64,000 nt of DNA from Microbispora sp. H13382 (GCF_014161445.1 NZ_JABBXA010000002.1:248001-312000); one strand, 5' to 3'; positions 48,368 to 57,717 are shown, counted from the stretch's first letter. The notes: generated by a model from the letters alone, not told the origin. Numbers and translations are program-made.

Positions 48368-49654
48368 CTACAGGAGGTAACGCAGCCAGAGGTAGGGCAC
48401 GCACAGGGCCACCGTGACGACGGTGACCACCAGGCCGTACTTGGTGAACTGCCAGAAGCTGATCCGGGCGCCGTTGCGCTCGGCGATGCCGAGGATGACG
48501 ACGTTCGCGGAGGCGCCCACGGCGGTGGCGTTGCCGCCGAGGTCCGCGCCGAGCGCGAGCGCCCACCACAGGACGTTGGGGTCGCCGGGCACGTGCTGCG
48601 CGAGATCGGCCACGATGGGGCTCATCGTGGCGACGTAGGGAATATTGTCCACGATGGCCGACAGCCCGGCCGACGCCCAGAGCAGGACCATGGCGGTCAC
48701 GCCGGGCCGTCCGGCCGTCGCCTCCGCGGCCGCCTGCGACACCTGCGTGATGACGCCGGTCTCCACGAGCGCGCCGACCATCACGAACAGCCCGGCGAAG
48801 AACACCAGCGTCGGCCACTCCACCTCGCGCAGCGCGTCGTCAGTGGTGATCTTGGTGACCAGCACGAGCAGCCCCGCGCCGAGCAGCGCCACGACCGACG
48901 GCTCGTAGTGCAGCACCGGATGCAGCACGAACGCCGCGATGACCACCCCGAGCACGGACAGGCTCTGCACCAGCATGACCTTGTCCTGGATGGCCGCCCG
49001 CTCGTCCAGCTGCATGATCTCGGCCGCCCGCTCGGGGTCGTACCGGAACGCTTTCCGGAACAGCAGCCGGCACAGTCCGATGAAGACCGCCGTCAGCACG
49101 ATGACCAGCGGAGCGAGGTGGACGAGGAAGTCGTTGAAGGTCAGCCCGGCGCGGGAGGCGATGATGATGTTCGGCGGGTCGCCGACCAGGGTCGCCGTGC
49201 CGCCGATGTTGGACGCCATCGCCTCGGCGATCAGGAACGGCGCGACCGGCAGCGCGAGGCGCTCGCAGACGAGGAACGTGACCGGCGCGATCAGCAGCAC
49301 GGTCGTGACGTTGTCCAGCAGCGCCGACGCCAGGGCCGTGATCACCAGGAGCAGCACCATGAGCCGGAACGGCCGGCCCCTGGCGCGCTTGGCGGCCCAG
49401 ATGGCGAGGTATTCGAACACGCCGGTCTGCCGCAGCACCCCGACGATGATCATCATGCCCAGCAGCAGGAAGACGACGTTCCAGTCCACGCCGGACTCCT
49501 GCGAGAAGAACGCGGAGCCGGCCGCGGTCGCGTGGACCAGCAGCATGATCGCGGCGCCGCCCAGGGCGGCCTTGACCCGGTGGACCTTCTCGCTGGCGAT
49601 GAGGACGTACGTGGCGACGAAGACGACCGTCGCCACCCATGCGGTCAGCGTCAT
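48368..49654 (-). CDS. ArsB/NhaD-type ion transporter
   Basis: The 428-residue protein has about eleven membrane helices with [70 protein letters not shown] and a late [20 protein letters not shown]. These two inverted GGTATxxGxxPN-type loops are the hallmark of the ion transporter superfamily (ArsB, NhaD, DASS). Na+/H+ exchange or arsenite export cannot be told apart by sequence alone. Its ATG overlaps the CBS gene stop by four bases, so the CBS protein probably regulates it. Confidence 0.85.
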   Translation of the reverse strand: MTLTAWVATVVFVATYVLIASEKVHRVKAALGGAAIMLLVHATAAGSAFFSQESGVDWNVVFLLLGMMIIVGVLRQTGVFEYLAIWAAKRARGRPFRLMVLLLVITALASALLDNVTTVLLIAPVTFLVCERLALPVAPFLIAEAMASNIGGTATLVGDPPNIIIASRAGLTFNDFLVHLAPLVIVLTAVFIGLCRLLFRKAFRYDPERAAEIMQLDERAAIQDKVMLVQSLSVLGVVIAAFVLHPVLHYEPSVVALLGAGLLVLVTKITTDDALREVEWPTLVFFAGLFVMVGALVETGVITQVSQAAAEATAGRPGVTAMVLLWASAGLSAIVDNIPYVATMSPIVADLAQHVPGDPNVLWWALALGADLGGNATAVGASANVVILGIAERNGARISFWQFTKYGLVVTVVTVALCVPYLWLRYLL

Positions 49655-50088
49655 GTGAGCCGCTTGAGCAGCGCGGAGAGCGTGACCGCGCCCAGCAGGC
49701 GGCCGCCGTCCAGCACGGCGACCAGAGGGCTGCGGGTGCGCGCCATCAGCGCGCCGACCTCCAGGAGCGTGGCGTCCGGGTCGGTCACCGGAAGCTCGCG
49801 CGGCTGTTGCGGCAGCGCCTGGCGGACCGTGCGGCCGCCCAGCGCGCGGACGAACGCGTCGGCGTGCGCCTCGTCGATCACCCGGGCCAGCGCGGGGTCG
49901 TCCTGGCAGTACCGGGGCACGGCCAGGCGCAGCACCTGTGTGCCCGGCAGTATCGACACCGGCACGCCGCGCTCGTCCAGCACGATCAGCCCGGGCAGCT
50001 CGCGTTCGGCCATGAGGCGCGCGGCCTCGGCCACGGGGGAGTCGAGCCCCACGGTGGGGAACGGCACTACGAGATCCCGGGCACGCAT
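49651..50088 (-). CDS. CBS-domain protein coupled to the transporter
   Basis: The 145-residue protein is a pair of CBS motifs ([34 protein letters not shown] and [36 protein letters not shown]), which usually sense adenine nucleotides. There is an inserted stretch between them. It lies immediately upstream of, and overlaps, the ion transporter gene, so it is likely a soluble gating partner. Confidence 0.85.
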   Translation of the reverse strand: MRARDLVVPFPTVGLDSPVAEAARLMAERELPGLIVLDERGVPVSILPGTQVLRLAVPRYCQDDPALARVIDEAHADAFVRALGGRTVRQALPQQPRELPVTDPDATLLEVGALMARTRSPLVAVLDGGRLLGAVTLSALLKRLT

Positions 50089-50206
50089 GACCTCACCTGC
50101 CCGCCGTGTGTGGGTGTGCTCACGTCAGCCTTCCGGTCGCCGGTACGCCCCCCGGGTACGGGGGACCCCTTCGCCGACCAGACTTCCCGGCACGCCCCGG
50201 ACCAGG

Positions 50207-51523
50207 CTATCGGCCCGGCAAGCCGTACAAAAGCCCCGGCGACGGGCGGTTGACGTATACCCCCTCGGCGTACGGCAGGCGGCCGAGCGACCCGGCCGGC
50301 AGCGGGACCATGCCCTCGGGCGCCTCCGTCAGCCGGGCGGAGAAGGCGAGACGGCGGCCGGCGCGTCCCCGGGCCGAGACGTAGTCGTCCGCGCCGGCGA
50401 AGGTCACCTCGCCCACCGAGCCGAGCCGCGCCAGCGCCGCCTCCACCGGCTCGCCCGGCCGGACGAGGGTGGCGGGCAGGCGGTCGGTCTCGTCGTCGGA
50501 GCGGACGAGCACCATGCCGTCGAGCCGGGCGACCAGGCAGACCGTGACCTCCTCGAACCCGGCGCGCACGGCCTCGGCCGCCAGATCGGCGCAGCCGGGC
50601 ACGTCCCACCCGTGCAGGGAGAAGACCGGCGACCCGGCATAGAGGGGCACGGGCAGGCCCGCCGGGGACGAGGCGAGTGCCCGCCGCACGGCCTCGACGC
50701 CCGCCCGCGCGTACGGCACGGTCCGCTCGGGCAGCCGGTCCAGCGGAAACCAGCCCAGTTCGGCGCACTTGTGCGGCTCGGCGTTGACCGGCGTGCCGGT
50801 GATCGAGCGCGCCACGAGGAACATCCCGATGCGGGCCGTCCCGCCCGCGTTGCGGTGGTGCATGACGTGCACCACCTCGCAGCCGTCCACCTCGACGCCG
50901 AGCTCCTCGCGGGCCTCCCGGACGGCGGTGTCCACCACCGACTCCCCCTCCTCGAGATGCCCGGACGGCATGATCTGCCACTCCCCGTCGGCGTAACCGG
51001 TGCCCTCGCGGCGGCCGAGCAGCACCTTCCCGCCGTCCGTCAGCACCAGATGCACGTCGACGACCGGGCGGTAGCGGCCCGGGGCGTACGTCGCGGCGTC
51101 GAGCAGCGCGGGCAGGGTCGCGGCGTTCGCGGAGATGAACTCCCCCAGCTCGGGCGGCACCATGTTCAGGTCGCGCGCCTCCTCCGGACGTACGCGCCGC
51201 ACCTCGTGCAGGCCGATGTCCGGTTCGAGGAACTCCGGGCCGCTGCGGCGCGACAGGTCGAGCGACACCAGCCGGCAGGCGAAGACCGTGCTGAGACGGC
51301 CGGGCTCGGCGAGGGTGAACACGTGCAGCGCCGGCCCCGCCGTCGCCCCGAGCTCCTCGTCGAGCTCGCGGCGCAGCGCCGCCTCCGGCGAGGCGTCGGC
51401 CGGCTCCACCCCGCCGCCCGGCGTGACCCAGTACGGCTCCCGCTCCGGTCGTACCCGGCGGAACAGGACGATCTCGTCGCCGTCGAACAGGATGGCCCGG
51501 ACGCCGTGTCGTACGGAGGTCAT
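50207..51523 (-). CDS. protein with two NUDIX hydrolase domains plus a third NUDIX-like domain
   Basis: The 438-residue chain has a first NUDIX box in PGGGVEPADASPEAALRREL-DEELG (about residues 35-58) and a second in SGHLEEGESVVDTAVREAREELG (about 185-207); each keeps the RExxEE metal site. The last 130 residues (WDVPGCADLAAEAVRAGFEEVTVCLVARLDGMVLV) resemble a NUDIX fold without a box. The two active domains probably hydrolyse nucleoside-diphosphate derivatives. ATG 51523 has GGAGG before it. It is divergent to the aldo/keto reductase. Confidence 0.8.
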   Translation of the reverse strand: MTSVRHGVRAILFDGDEIVLFRRVRPEREPYWVTPGGGVEPADASPEAALRRELDEELGATAGPALHVFTLAEPGRLSTVFACRLVSLDLSRRSGPEFLEPDIGLHEVRRVRPEEARDLNMVPPELGEFISANAATLPALLDAATYAPGRYRPVVDVHLVLTDGGKVLLGRREGTGYADGEWQIMPSGHLEEGESVVDTAVREAREELGVEVDGCEVVHVMHHRNAGGTARIGMFLVARSITGTPVNAEPHKCAELGWFPLDRLPERTVPYARAGVEAVRRALASSPAGLPVPLYAGSPVFSLHGWDVPGCADLAAEAVRAGFEEVTVCLVARLDGMVLVRSDDETDRLPATLVRPGEPVEAALARLGSVGEVTFAGADDYVSARGRAGRRLAFSARLTEAPEGMVPLPAGSLGRLPYAEGVYVNRPSPGLLYGLPGR

Positions 51524-51631
51524 GCCCGGAATCCTCTCGCGGACGGTCCGGCGTCCGCTGCCGGAAGGGGCCGAAATACGGTGAGGAGAGCTCTCCCGGC
51601 GGAGGGCCTCGTGAAGAAGGGATGTTGCGCG

Positions 51632-52567
51632 ATGACGGAAATGACCTATCGGCGGCTGGGGGACTCGGGACTCGTCGTCTCGGCTCTGGGCCTCGGTGGC
51701 AACAACTTCGGCCGCAGGCTCGACCTCGACGCCACCCGCGCCGTGGTCGACGCGGCGCTCGACGCCGGCGTCACGCTGATCGACACGGCCGACATCTACG
51801 GCGAGTCGGAGACGCTGCTCGGCGAGGTGCTGAAGGGACGGCGCGACCAGGTCGTCCTCGCCACCAAGTTCGGCGGGGACGTGCACGGCGCCAACGGGCC
51901 CGACTGGGGCGCGCGGGCCTCGCGGCGGTACGTCCGCCTGGCGGTCGAGCGGTCGCTGCGCCGCCTCAAGACCGACTGGATCGACCTCTACCAGCTGCAC
52001 TTCCCCGACCCCTCCACGCCGGTCGAGGAGACCCTGTCGGTCCTGACCGACCTGGTGCGGGAGGGCAAGGTCCGCTACGTGGGCTCCTCCAACTTCGCGT
52101 CCTGGCAGGTCACCGACGCGGACTGGATCGCCCGCACCGGGGGCTTCGAGCGGTTCGTGAGCGCGCAGAACGAGTACAGCCTGCTCGACCGGGGCGTGGA
52201 GCGGGAGCTGGTCCCGGCGCTGCTGCACCACGGCATCGGCCTGCTGCCGTACTTCCCGCTGGCCAACGGCCTGCTCACCGGCAAGTACCGGCGCGGGGAG
52301 GAGCCGCCGGCGGGCACCCGCCTCGCGGACCGGCCGCAGTACCTGACGGACGCGCGGTTCGCGGTGGTGGAGCGGCTGCGGGAGTTCGCCGAGCGGCAGG
52401 GGGTGACCCTGCTCGACGTCGCGATCGGCGGCCTGCTCGCGCAGCCGTCGGTCTCCTCGGTGATCGCGGGGGCGACCCGGCCCGAGCAGATCAAGGCGAA
52501 CGTCGCGGCGGCGGCGTGGCGGCCGGACGAGGCGGCGCTGAAGGAGCTCAACGAGATCGCGCGCTGA
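51632..52567 (+). CDS. aldo/keto reductase
   Basis: The 311-residue TIM-barrel NADPH enzyme has the catalytic tetrad in order: Asp in LIDTADIYGESE (with Tyr just after), Lys in VLATKFGGDVHG and His in YQLHFPDPSTPVEETL. Later motifs are VRYVGSSNFASWQV, LPYFPLANGLLTGKYRRGEEPP and IAGATRPEQI. It resembles the YajO/PdxI-like AKR group. The substrate is unknown. An AAGGGA site is somewhat far from the ATG. A hairpin follows the stop. Confidence 0.92.
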   Translation: MTEMTYRRLGDSGLVVSALGLGGNNFGRRLDLDATRAVVDAALDAGVTLIDTADIYGESETLLGEVLKGRRDQVVLATKFGGDVHGANGPDWGARASRRYVRLAVERSLRRLKTDWIDLYQLHFPDPSTPVEETLSVLTDLVREGKVRYVGSSNFASWQVTDADWIARTGGFERFVSAQNEYSLLDRGVERELVPALLHHGIGLLPYFPLANGLLTGKYRRGEEPPAGTRLADRPQYLTDARFAVVERLREFAERQGVTLLDVAIGGLLAQPSVSSVIAGATRPEQIKANVAAAAWRPDEAALKELNEIAR

Positions 52568-52608
52568 CCGGGGCGTGGCCGGCGGGAGACGCCGGCGCGG
52601 TGGCTGCT

Positions 52609-52637
52609 CGCCCGAGCCCCGGGACGGGGCCCGGGCG
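52609..52637. terminator. bidirectional hairpin between AKR and STAS genes
   Basis: CGCCCGAGCCCCG (52609-52621) pairs with CGGGGCCCGGGCG (52625-52637) with one mismatch and a GGA loop, between two convergent genes. Confidence 0.8.
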
Positions 52638-52643
52638 GGGCCG

Positions 52644-52973
52644 TCAACCGTCGAGCATCTCCATGAGGCGGCGCAGGTAGGGCGGCACGTTGCGCAGCCG
52701 TACGGCGCTGCCTGCCACGGGGGACGCGGGAGCCAGCAGGGCCCGCAGCCCGGCCAGGTCGACGAACCGCAGGGCGCCCGCGTCGATGGTGATCTCGCCG
52801 CGCTCGCTCCTCGCCTCGGCGAGCGCGGTCGCCAGGGCCGCGCTGTTCGAGACGTCCACCTCGCCCTCCACGATCACGGACGAGTCCGCGGGGGACCACC
52901 TGACGCTGAGGTAGGTGTCCGTGTAGAGAACGCCGGGGTGACCGCCGGGTGGATTCACGAGATGCACCGGCAC
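52644..52973 (-). CDS. STAS-domain anti-sigma factor antagonist
   Basis: The 109-residue protein is one STAS domain: VIVEGEVDVSNSAALATALAEA, ITIDAGALRFVDLAGLRALLAPA. The usual phospho-acceptor position (DSxG in BldG-type proteins) is here DLAG, so the serine is missing and it may act unphosphorylated or be switched in another way. The exact start is unclear (GTG 52973 or a GTG a few codons later). No sigma or kinase gene touches it, but several HATPase genes lie within 4 kb. Confidence 0.8.
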   Translation of the reverse strand: MPVHLVNPPGGHPGVLYTDTYLSVRWSPADSSVIVEGEVDVSNSAALATALAEARSERGEITIDAGALRFVDLAGLRALLAPASPVAGSAVRLRNVPPYLRRLMEMLDG

Positions 52974-53153
52974 GATGCACCGGTGCGTAACGCGATGCGC
53001 GCCCGTTCCGGACGCGGTGTTGCGGAGCAGGACACGGTGAATGTCATCACGGTCCCACCTCCCTGCTGAAGGCGGAAATACTCACTGAGCGTTGCCGTCC
53101 GACAGCGCATCTGTCAATGGTTAGCCCAGTTGATATTCAACGGAAGTCGACGA

Positions 53154-53975
53154 TCATCGCTTGCGGCCCACGCCGCCGACCGCCCAGACCGTGTCCTTCG
53201 GCGGCCGCAGCTCGTCCGGTTCCGGCCGCCATTCGGGCACCTGGACCAGGCCGGGCTCCACCATCTCCAGATCGCCGAACAACGGCAGGATCTCGTCCTG
53301 CGTGGGCAGCCGCAGGCGGCCGTCGTCCTTGACCGCCCACTCGCTGGCGAACAGCAGGGCCAGCTTGTCGGTCACCTCCGGGCGGATGTCGGAGATCGCG
53401 TGGCTGATGACCATGTAGCTGCCGGGTGCGATCGCCTCACGCAGGCGGGCGGTGATGGCCATGGTCAGGTCGTCGTCGTTGATCGCCGCCAGGACCGCTA
53501 CGAGCAGCACGCCCACGGGCTCGTCGAAATTCACCAGCGCCCGCAGTCGCGGATGCGTGAGGATCGAGTCGGGGTCGCGTACGTCGCCGCGGATCACCAC
53601 GACGCGCTCGTCCTCCTCCACCAGCGCCTGACCGTGGTTGACCACGACCGGATCTTTGTCGACGTAGACCACGCGGGCGTCGGGGGCGCACCCGCGTGCG
53701 ATCTCGTGCACGTTGCCCTGGGTCGGCAGGCCGCAACCGATGTCGATGAACTGGCGGATTCCGGCGCCGGCCAGGAACCGTACGGCCCGGCGGAGGAACT
53801 TGCGGCCCTCGCGGCACATCAGGGGCAGCTCGGGCGCGATCAGCAGCGCCGCCTCGGCGGCCTCGCGGTCCGCGGCGAAATTGTCCTTCCCACCGAGCCA
53901 GTAGTCGTAGACCCGGGCCTCGTTGGGGACGGACGGGTCGAAACCCACAGGCTCGACCGGGGAGATACCCGGCAT
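53154..53975 (-). CDS. SAM-dependent methyltransferase, DUF574/Methyltransf_19 family
   Basis: The 273-residue protein starts FDPSVPNEARVYDYWLGGKDNFAADREAAE, the signature of this actinobacterial family, followed by the SAM motif QFIDIGCGLPTQGNVHEIA, VVYVDKDPVVVNHG and a C-terminal WRPEPDELRPPKDTVW. The family is present in dozens of copies in many actinomycetes, often next to WhiJ-type regulator genes as here, with no known substrate. GGAGG precedes the ATG. Confidence 0.93.
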   Translation of the reverse strand: MPGISPVEPVGFDPSVPNEARVYDYWLGGKDNFAADREAAEAALLIAPELPLMCREGRKFLRRAVRFLAGAGIRQFIDIGCGLPTQGNVHEIARGCAPDARVVYVDKDPVVVNHGQALVEEDERVVVIRGDVRDPDSILTHPRLRALVNFDEPVGVLLVAVLAAINDDDLTMAITARLREAIAPGSYMVISHAISDIRPEVTDKLALLFASEWAVKDDGRLRLPTQDEILPLFGDLEMVEPGLVQVPEWRPEPDELRPPKDTVWAVGGVGRKR

Positions 53976-54070
53976 GATCCTCCGTTCAGCCCTGATGACC
54001 GATAGTACCGGTGCGAGATGGGCCTAAGTGAGGATTAGTACGTGTTTCCGGATGGGGGCCTGCGGCGGGA

Positions 54071-54622
54071 TCAGCGGTAGCCGGCGCCTTCCGCGGTGAA
54101 ACCGGCCCACACGGCCTTGCCCACGGGGCGTAGCCGCGCCCAGCCCCACATGCGGCTGACCCCGGCGACGACCTGCAGGCCGCGCCCGGTCTCGGCCACG
54201 TAGTCGGGCTCGCGCAGCACCGGCGCGTCGTTGCTGGGGTCGGTGACCACGCACAGCAGCGCACGCGACGATCGGAACATCAGCAGGCGCACCGGCAGGG
54301 GATGGATGGCCTGGTGCCGCAGGCCGTGCCGTAGCGCGTTGGTGACCAGCTCGCAGACCGCGAGCCCGGCGTCGTCGGCGACGTCCTCCATGGCCCAGGT
54401 CTGCAACACCCCGGTTGTGAAGTGCCGCGCGGTGCGCGCGGCGAGGCTCTCACGGTGGAACTCGTGCACCGCCACCTGAGGGACGCCGCACGGCTCCTCA
54501 CCGCCGGTCCAGGGCCAGCGCTTGCCATCGGGAAAGACCTGCTCAAGCGTGCCAAGCCAGGGATCCCGGGCAACGCTATCGGCTTCTGCAAGGGAAGCGC
54601 GGTCTGTCCGATAACCAGTCAT
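54071..54622 (-). CDS. RsbW-like HATPase of a WhiJ-type cluster
   Basis: This 183-residue protein has a central N box (DDAGLAVCELVTNALRHGL) and the glycine box in DYVAETGRGLQVVAGVSRMWGW, as in actinobacterial anti-sigma-type ATPases. The Trp-rich stretch GKRWPWTGGEEPCG is an N-terminal extra. ATG 54622 with AAGG is preferred to 54652. It is divergent to DUF397 and the XRE regulator, the same three-gene set as the abaA/whiJ loci of Streptomyces coelicolor, where such ATPases affect development. Confidence 0.85.
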   Translation of the reverse strand: MTGYRTDRASLAEADSVARDPWLGTLEQVFPDGKRWPWTGGEEPCGVPQVAVHEFHRESLAARTARHFTTGVLQTWAMEDVADDAGLAVCELVTNALRHGLRHQAIHPLPVRLLMFRSSRALLCVVTDPSNDAPVLREPDYVAETGRGLQVVAGVSRMWGWARLRPVGKAVWAGFTAEGAGYR

Positions 54623-54768
54623 TGAGAGCCTTATGAGGTTGATGTCGACCATGTGGCGGGATGACTCAGTAAGTCATACTGCTCCCATTGATGCTCCTGT
54701 GCAAGTACAGATGCACGTGCAAACGCACGAAAGCTGTGGTTCGGTCGGATTGCGAAACGAGGCGCCCC

Positions 54769-55005
54769 ATGTCCGTGATCTACAACGGAATGCCCTCATC
54801 TCACCTGGGGCAGCAGGCCTGGCGCAAGAGCCGGCACAGCAATCCGAGCGGCAACTGCGTCGAGATCGCCGCGCTGCCCGACGGCCGGGTGGCCCTGCGC
54901 AACTCCCGGCACCCGTCCGGTCCGGCGCTTATCGTGCCGCTTCAGGACATGGCGGCATTCATCCGCTCCGTCAAGGAGGGCGAATTCGACGACCTCCTCG
55001 GTTAG
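54769..55005 (+). CDS. DUF397 protein
   Basis: The 78-residue protein matches DUF397: AWRKSRHSNPSGNCVEIAALPDGRVALRNSRHPSGPALIVP then FIRSVKEGEFDD. In WhiJ-type clusters the DUF397 protein binds or inhibits the partner XRE regulator. ATG 54769 starts the conserved region; the longer frame upstream has no ribosome site. It lies 88 bases before the XRE gene on the same strand. Confidence 0.92.
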   Translation: MSVIYNGMPSSHLGQQAWRKSRHSNPSGNCVEIAALPDGRVALRNSRHPSGPALIVPLQDMAAFIRSVKEGEFDDLLG

Positions 55006-55093
55006 TGGAGAAATGATCTCGCCACTTGCGCGGGCCGATGTGACGAGTATCGTGAACGTGGCGTAAACATCGGTGCACCTCAAAGGACCCCAT

Positions 55094-55999
55094 ATGACTG
55101 CGGCCCCTGCGGAGGGTGTGCCTCACCCGCTCGACCTGGGCGCACGATCGCGCCGCAGCCCGACCGTCCTGCGCATCCTGCTCGGCACCCAGCTGCGACG
55201 GCTCCGTGAGAGCAGGCACATTCGCCTGGAAGAGGCCGGCAACGCCATTCGCGCCTCCCACTCGAAGATCAGCCGGATGGAACTCGGGCGGGTCGGGTTC
55301 CGCCGTCGCGACGTCGCCGATCTCCTCACCCTGTACGGCGTCACCGACGAGAGCGAGCGGGAGGCGCTGCTCTCGCTGGTCGCCCAGGCCAACGCCCCCG
55401 GCTGGTGGCACAAGTACGACGACGTCCTGCCCTCCTGGTTCGAGGCGTACGTCGGCCTGGAGCAGGCCGCGAGCACGATCCGCTGCTACGAGGTGCAGTT
55501 CGTGCCGGGGTTGCTGCAGGCCCCGGGATACGCGGAGGCGGTGGTGCGGCTCGGCCACCCGGACGCCTCGGACCAGGAGGTCGAGCGCCGCGTCCGGTTG
55601 CGGATGGACCGGCAGGAGGTGCTGGTCCGGCCGGATCCGCCCCTGCTGTGGGCGGTGATCGACGAGGCCGTCCTGCGCCGTCCCGTGGGAGGCGCGGAGG
55701 TCATGCGGGCCCAGATCGAGCACCTGCTCGAGATGATCTCGCTGCCTCGTGTCACGCTCCAAGTCATCCCGTTCAGCGCGGGCGGGCACGCCGCCGCGGG
55801 AGGGCCGTTCAGCATCCTGCGCTTCGCGGGGGTCGGCCTGCCCGACGTCGTCTACCTCGAACAGCTCACCAGCGCCATCTACCTGGAAAAACGAGAGGAC
55901 ATCGACCGCTACCTCGCAGTCATGGAGCGCCTGTGCATCCAGGCCAGGCCGGCCTCGGAGACCGCGCGGATGCTGCGGCAGCTCATGACGGAGCTGTGA
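55094..55999 (+). CDS. XRE regulator with DUF5753 domain (WhiJ-like)
   Basis: The 301-residue protein has an N-terminal HTH (TQLRRLRESRHIRLEEAGNAIRASHSKISRMELGRVGF, about residues 33-70) and a DUF5753 domain (EAYVGLEQAASTIRCYEVQFVPGLLQAPGYAEAVV, WAVIDEAVLRRPVGGAEVMRAQIEHLLE, SGGHAAAGGPFSILRF). It is the DNA-binding partner of the DUF397 protein in WhiJ-type systems that hold back development. AGGA precedes the ATG. Confidence 0.93.
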   Translation: MTAAPAEGVPHPLDLGARSRRSPTVLRILLGTQLRRLRESRHIRLEEAGNAIRASHSKISRMELGRVGFRRRDVADLLTLYGVTDESEREALLSLVAQANAPGWWHKYDDVLPSWFEAYVGLEQAASTIRCYEVQFVPGLLQAPGYAEAVVRLGHPDASDQEVERRVRLRMDRQEVLVRPDPPLLWAVIDEAVLRRPVGGAEVMRAQIEHLLEMISLPRVTLQVIPFSAGGHAAAGGPFSILRFAGVGLPDVVYLEQLTSAIYLEKREDIDRYLAVMERLCIQARPASETARMLRQLMTEL

Positions 56000-56141
56000 C
56001 GATGCGCTAGCGTCGCGTGGGTGACCTCCGCTGTCGCACGCCCGCAGGAGACGGTGGCGCAAGCCGTACCCGAAAATGCGTGTCAGGTGCGCGTGGGCGG
56101 TAAGTGGAGTAGTACCACACTGTGGGGCAAGCAGGAGGGCG

Positions 56142-56537
56142 GTGAGAACCTTGGCGGGCAGCCTGCTCAGCCTGGAGTTCGACCGAAGTTCGGTCACCAG
56201 GGTGCGGCATCTCGTCATGGTTTCGGCCCAGGAGGCCGGGCTCGAAGGCGTGGTCCTGGAGGACTACGTGCTCGCCGTGCACGAGGCGGTCACCAACGCC
56301 GTCCGGTACGGCTCGCCGCCGCGGGGGATCGCCATGTGGCATGAGACGGGGACGCTGGTGTGCGAGATCACCGACAAGGGCCCCGGCATTCCCGACGAGG
56401 TGCTGGAGCGGGAGGAGCCGGCGACGCGGTTCGACTTCGGGGGGCGCGGACTGTGGCTCATGAACCGCCTGGCCGATCGCGTCGTGCGTACGGGGGCGGA
56501 TGGTACGACGATCCGTCTCAGCGTGCCGCTTTCCTGA
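56142..56537 (+). CDS. RsbW/SpoIIAB-like ATPase
   Basis: The 131-residue single-domain HATPase has N box LEDYVLAVHEAVTNAVRYG, G1 box ITDKGPGIPDE and G2 box GGRGLWLMNRLADRV. It is probably an anti-sigma or antagonist kinase in a partner switch. GTG 56142 has a strong GGAGG at four bases; a longer frame from 56076 would add Arg/Cys-rich text. A separate gene from the WhiJ-type set but close to it. Confidence 0.85.
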   Translation: MRTLAGSLLSLEFDRSSVTRVRHLVMVSAQEAGLEGVVLEDYVLAVHEAVTNAVRYGSPPRGIAMWHETGTLVCEITDKGPGIPDEVLEREEPATRFDFGGRGLWLMNRLADRVVRTGADGTTIRLSVPLS

Positions 56538-56841
56538 TCGACCTTTGACTTCCGCTGAGAGCGGAGCACGGACCGCCTGACCGAAACCAGGCCTCCCCAC
56601 TTCCCCCCGCGTCCTCTGGCGTCAGGGTTAACGCCACTGCGAGCTGGGCACTTCTGATCTCGTCACTCTGTCGTCAGGGGCGAACGCCAGGTCGGACGGG
56701 TGAGCCGTAATCGCGAGTTTGGCTCACCGAAATTTCGGGCAATCCGGGTCGGACGCCGAGACCTTGCTAGGCTGCAGGGAACCGTAGAACCGGGCGTTGT
56801 CTCACCCGGCAGGTGAGACCGTCGAGAAGTGGGGTCACACC
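56538..56841. other. 304-bp intergenic region before DLW-39
   Basis: No gene is seen. The region has T-rich and A+T-richer patches around 56720-56745 and an 8-bp stem-loop close to the DLW-39 start, so it should contain the DLW-39 promoter and leader. Confidence 0.4.
56799..56819 (+). promoter_or_regulatory. perfect 8-bp stem-loop in the DLW-39 leader
   Basis: GTCTCACC (56799-56806) and GGTGAGAC (56812-56819) flank a five-base loop, ending 22 bases before the DLW-39 start. It could be an operator or an mRNA hairpin. Confidence 0.5.
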
Positions 56842-56961
56842 GTGAAGAAGCTGCTTGTTCTCGCTCTGGTCGCCGTCGGCGGGCTCCTGGTCTGGCGCAA
56901 GGTACAGGCCGACCGTGCGGAGCTCGATCTGTGGACTGAGGCCACCGGCAGCGAGAACTGA
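56842..56961 (+). CDS. DLW-39 family small membrane protein
   Basis: This 39-residue protein (VKKLLVLALVAVGGLLVWRK, then a charged part with DRAELDLWTEAT) fits DLW-39, a conserved actinobacterial orphan named for its length and Asp-Leu-Trp motif (present as DLW at residues 29-31). It has one N-terminal membrane helix. In many actinobacteria it lies near gyrA and tRNA-Ile/Ala genes, and here too a tRNA-Ala follows about 0.9 kb later. Function unknown. Confidence 0.85.
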   Translation: MKKLLVLALVAVGGLLVWRKVQADRAELDLWTEATGSEN

Positions 56962-57000
56962 CCACCAGGGATGGTGCTTGATCGTGGCAGAGGTGCGGGA

Positions 57001-57717
57001 ATGACCCCCGTGAAGCTGGCCTGCCTTGACTTGGCCGGGACCACGATCGGTGACATCGACATGGTGGAACGGGCGTTCGCCGAGGCGATCGCCACGCAGG
57101 GCATCGTCCCCGGGACCAGCGCATATGCCCGTGCCATGGTGCATGTGCACAGGTCCCGGGGATGTCCCAAGATCGAGGTCTTCCGGGGCATCTTCCCCGG
57201 CAACGAGGCCCAGGCGCAGGCCGCGAACCTCACCTTCGAGCGTTCCTACGAGGGAGCCATCGAGAGGACCGGTCTCGTGCCGCTGCCGGGGGCGGTCGAG
57301 GCCGTCGCGAAGCTGCGCGACGCCGGCCTGAAGGTCGCCCTGATCACCGGCTTCAGCCGCGCGACCCTGGGGCGGGTGCTGAGCACCCTCGCCTGGGTCG
57401 ACATGCTGGACCTCGCGCTGTGCCCCGAGGACGCCGGACGGGGCCGTCCGTACCCTGACATGGTGCTCACCGCCGTCCTGCGCTCCGGCGTCGATGACGT
57501 ACGGCAGGTGGCCGTGGCGGGCGACTCCGAGAGCGACATGCTGTGCGGCCGGCGTGCGGGCGCCTCGATCGTCGCCGGAGTGCTCACCGGCGTGCACAGC
57601 AAGGAGCGTCTGCTCGGCGGCGGCGCCACCCACATCATCGACTCCCTCGTCGACTTCCCCGGGCTCGTCCTCGGCAGCGAGGTCGGCGCGTCTCCGGTGG
57701 CCACCTCGGCCCCCTGA
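57001..57717 (+). CDS. phosphonatase-like HAD hydrolase
   Basis: The 238-residue HAD enzyme has nucleophile motif CLDLAGTTIGD (D with the AGTT of phosphonoacetaldehyde hydrolases in place of DGTL), ALITGFSRATLGRVL (motif II), GRGRPYPDMV (the phosphonatase-like Lys/Arg region) and AVAGDSESDMLCGRRAGA (acidic motif). The Schiff-base lysine of true phosphonatase is not obvious, and no phosphonate genes are near, so it is called phosphonatase-like only. ATG 57001 is used; 56971 would add ten residues. Confidence 0.85.
   Translation: MTPVKLACLDLAGTTIGDIDMVERAFAEAIATQGIVPGTSAYARAMVHVHRSRGCPKIEVFRGIFPGNEAQAQAANLTFERSYEGAIERTGLVPLPGAVEAVAKLRDAGLKVALITGFSRATLGRVLSTLAWVDMLDLALCPEDAGRGRPYPDMVLTAVLRSGVDDVRQVAVAGDSESDMLCGRRAGASIVAGVLTGVHSKERLLGGGATHIIDSLVDFPGLVLGSEVGASPVATSAP

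Noticed and set aside
47861..52567. A 1568-codon open frame on the plus strand.
   Set aside because: Only the last 311 codons (aldo/keto reductase) are coding. The rest lies antisense to the copper, transporter, CBS and NUDIX genes and is Arg/Gly/His-rich text typical of high-G+C shadows.
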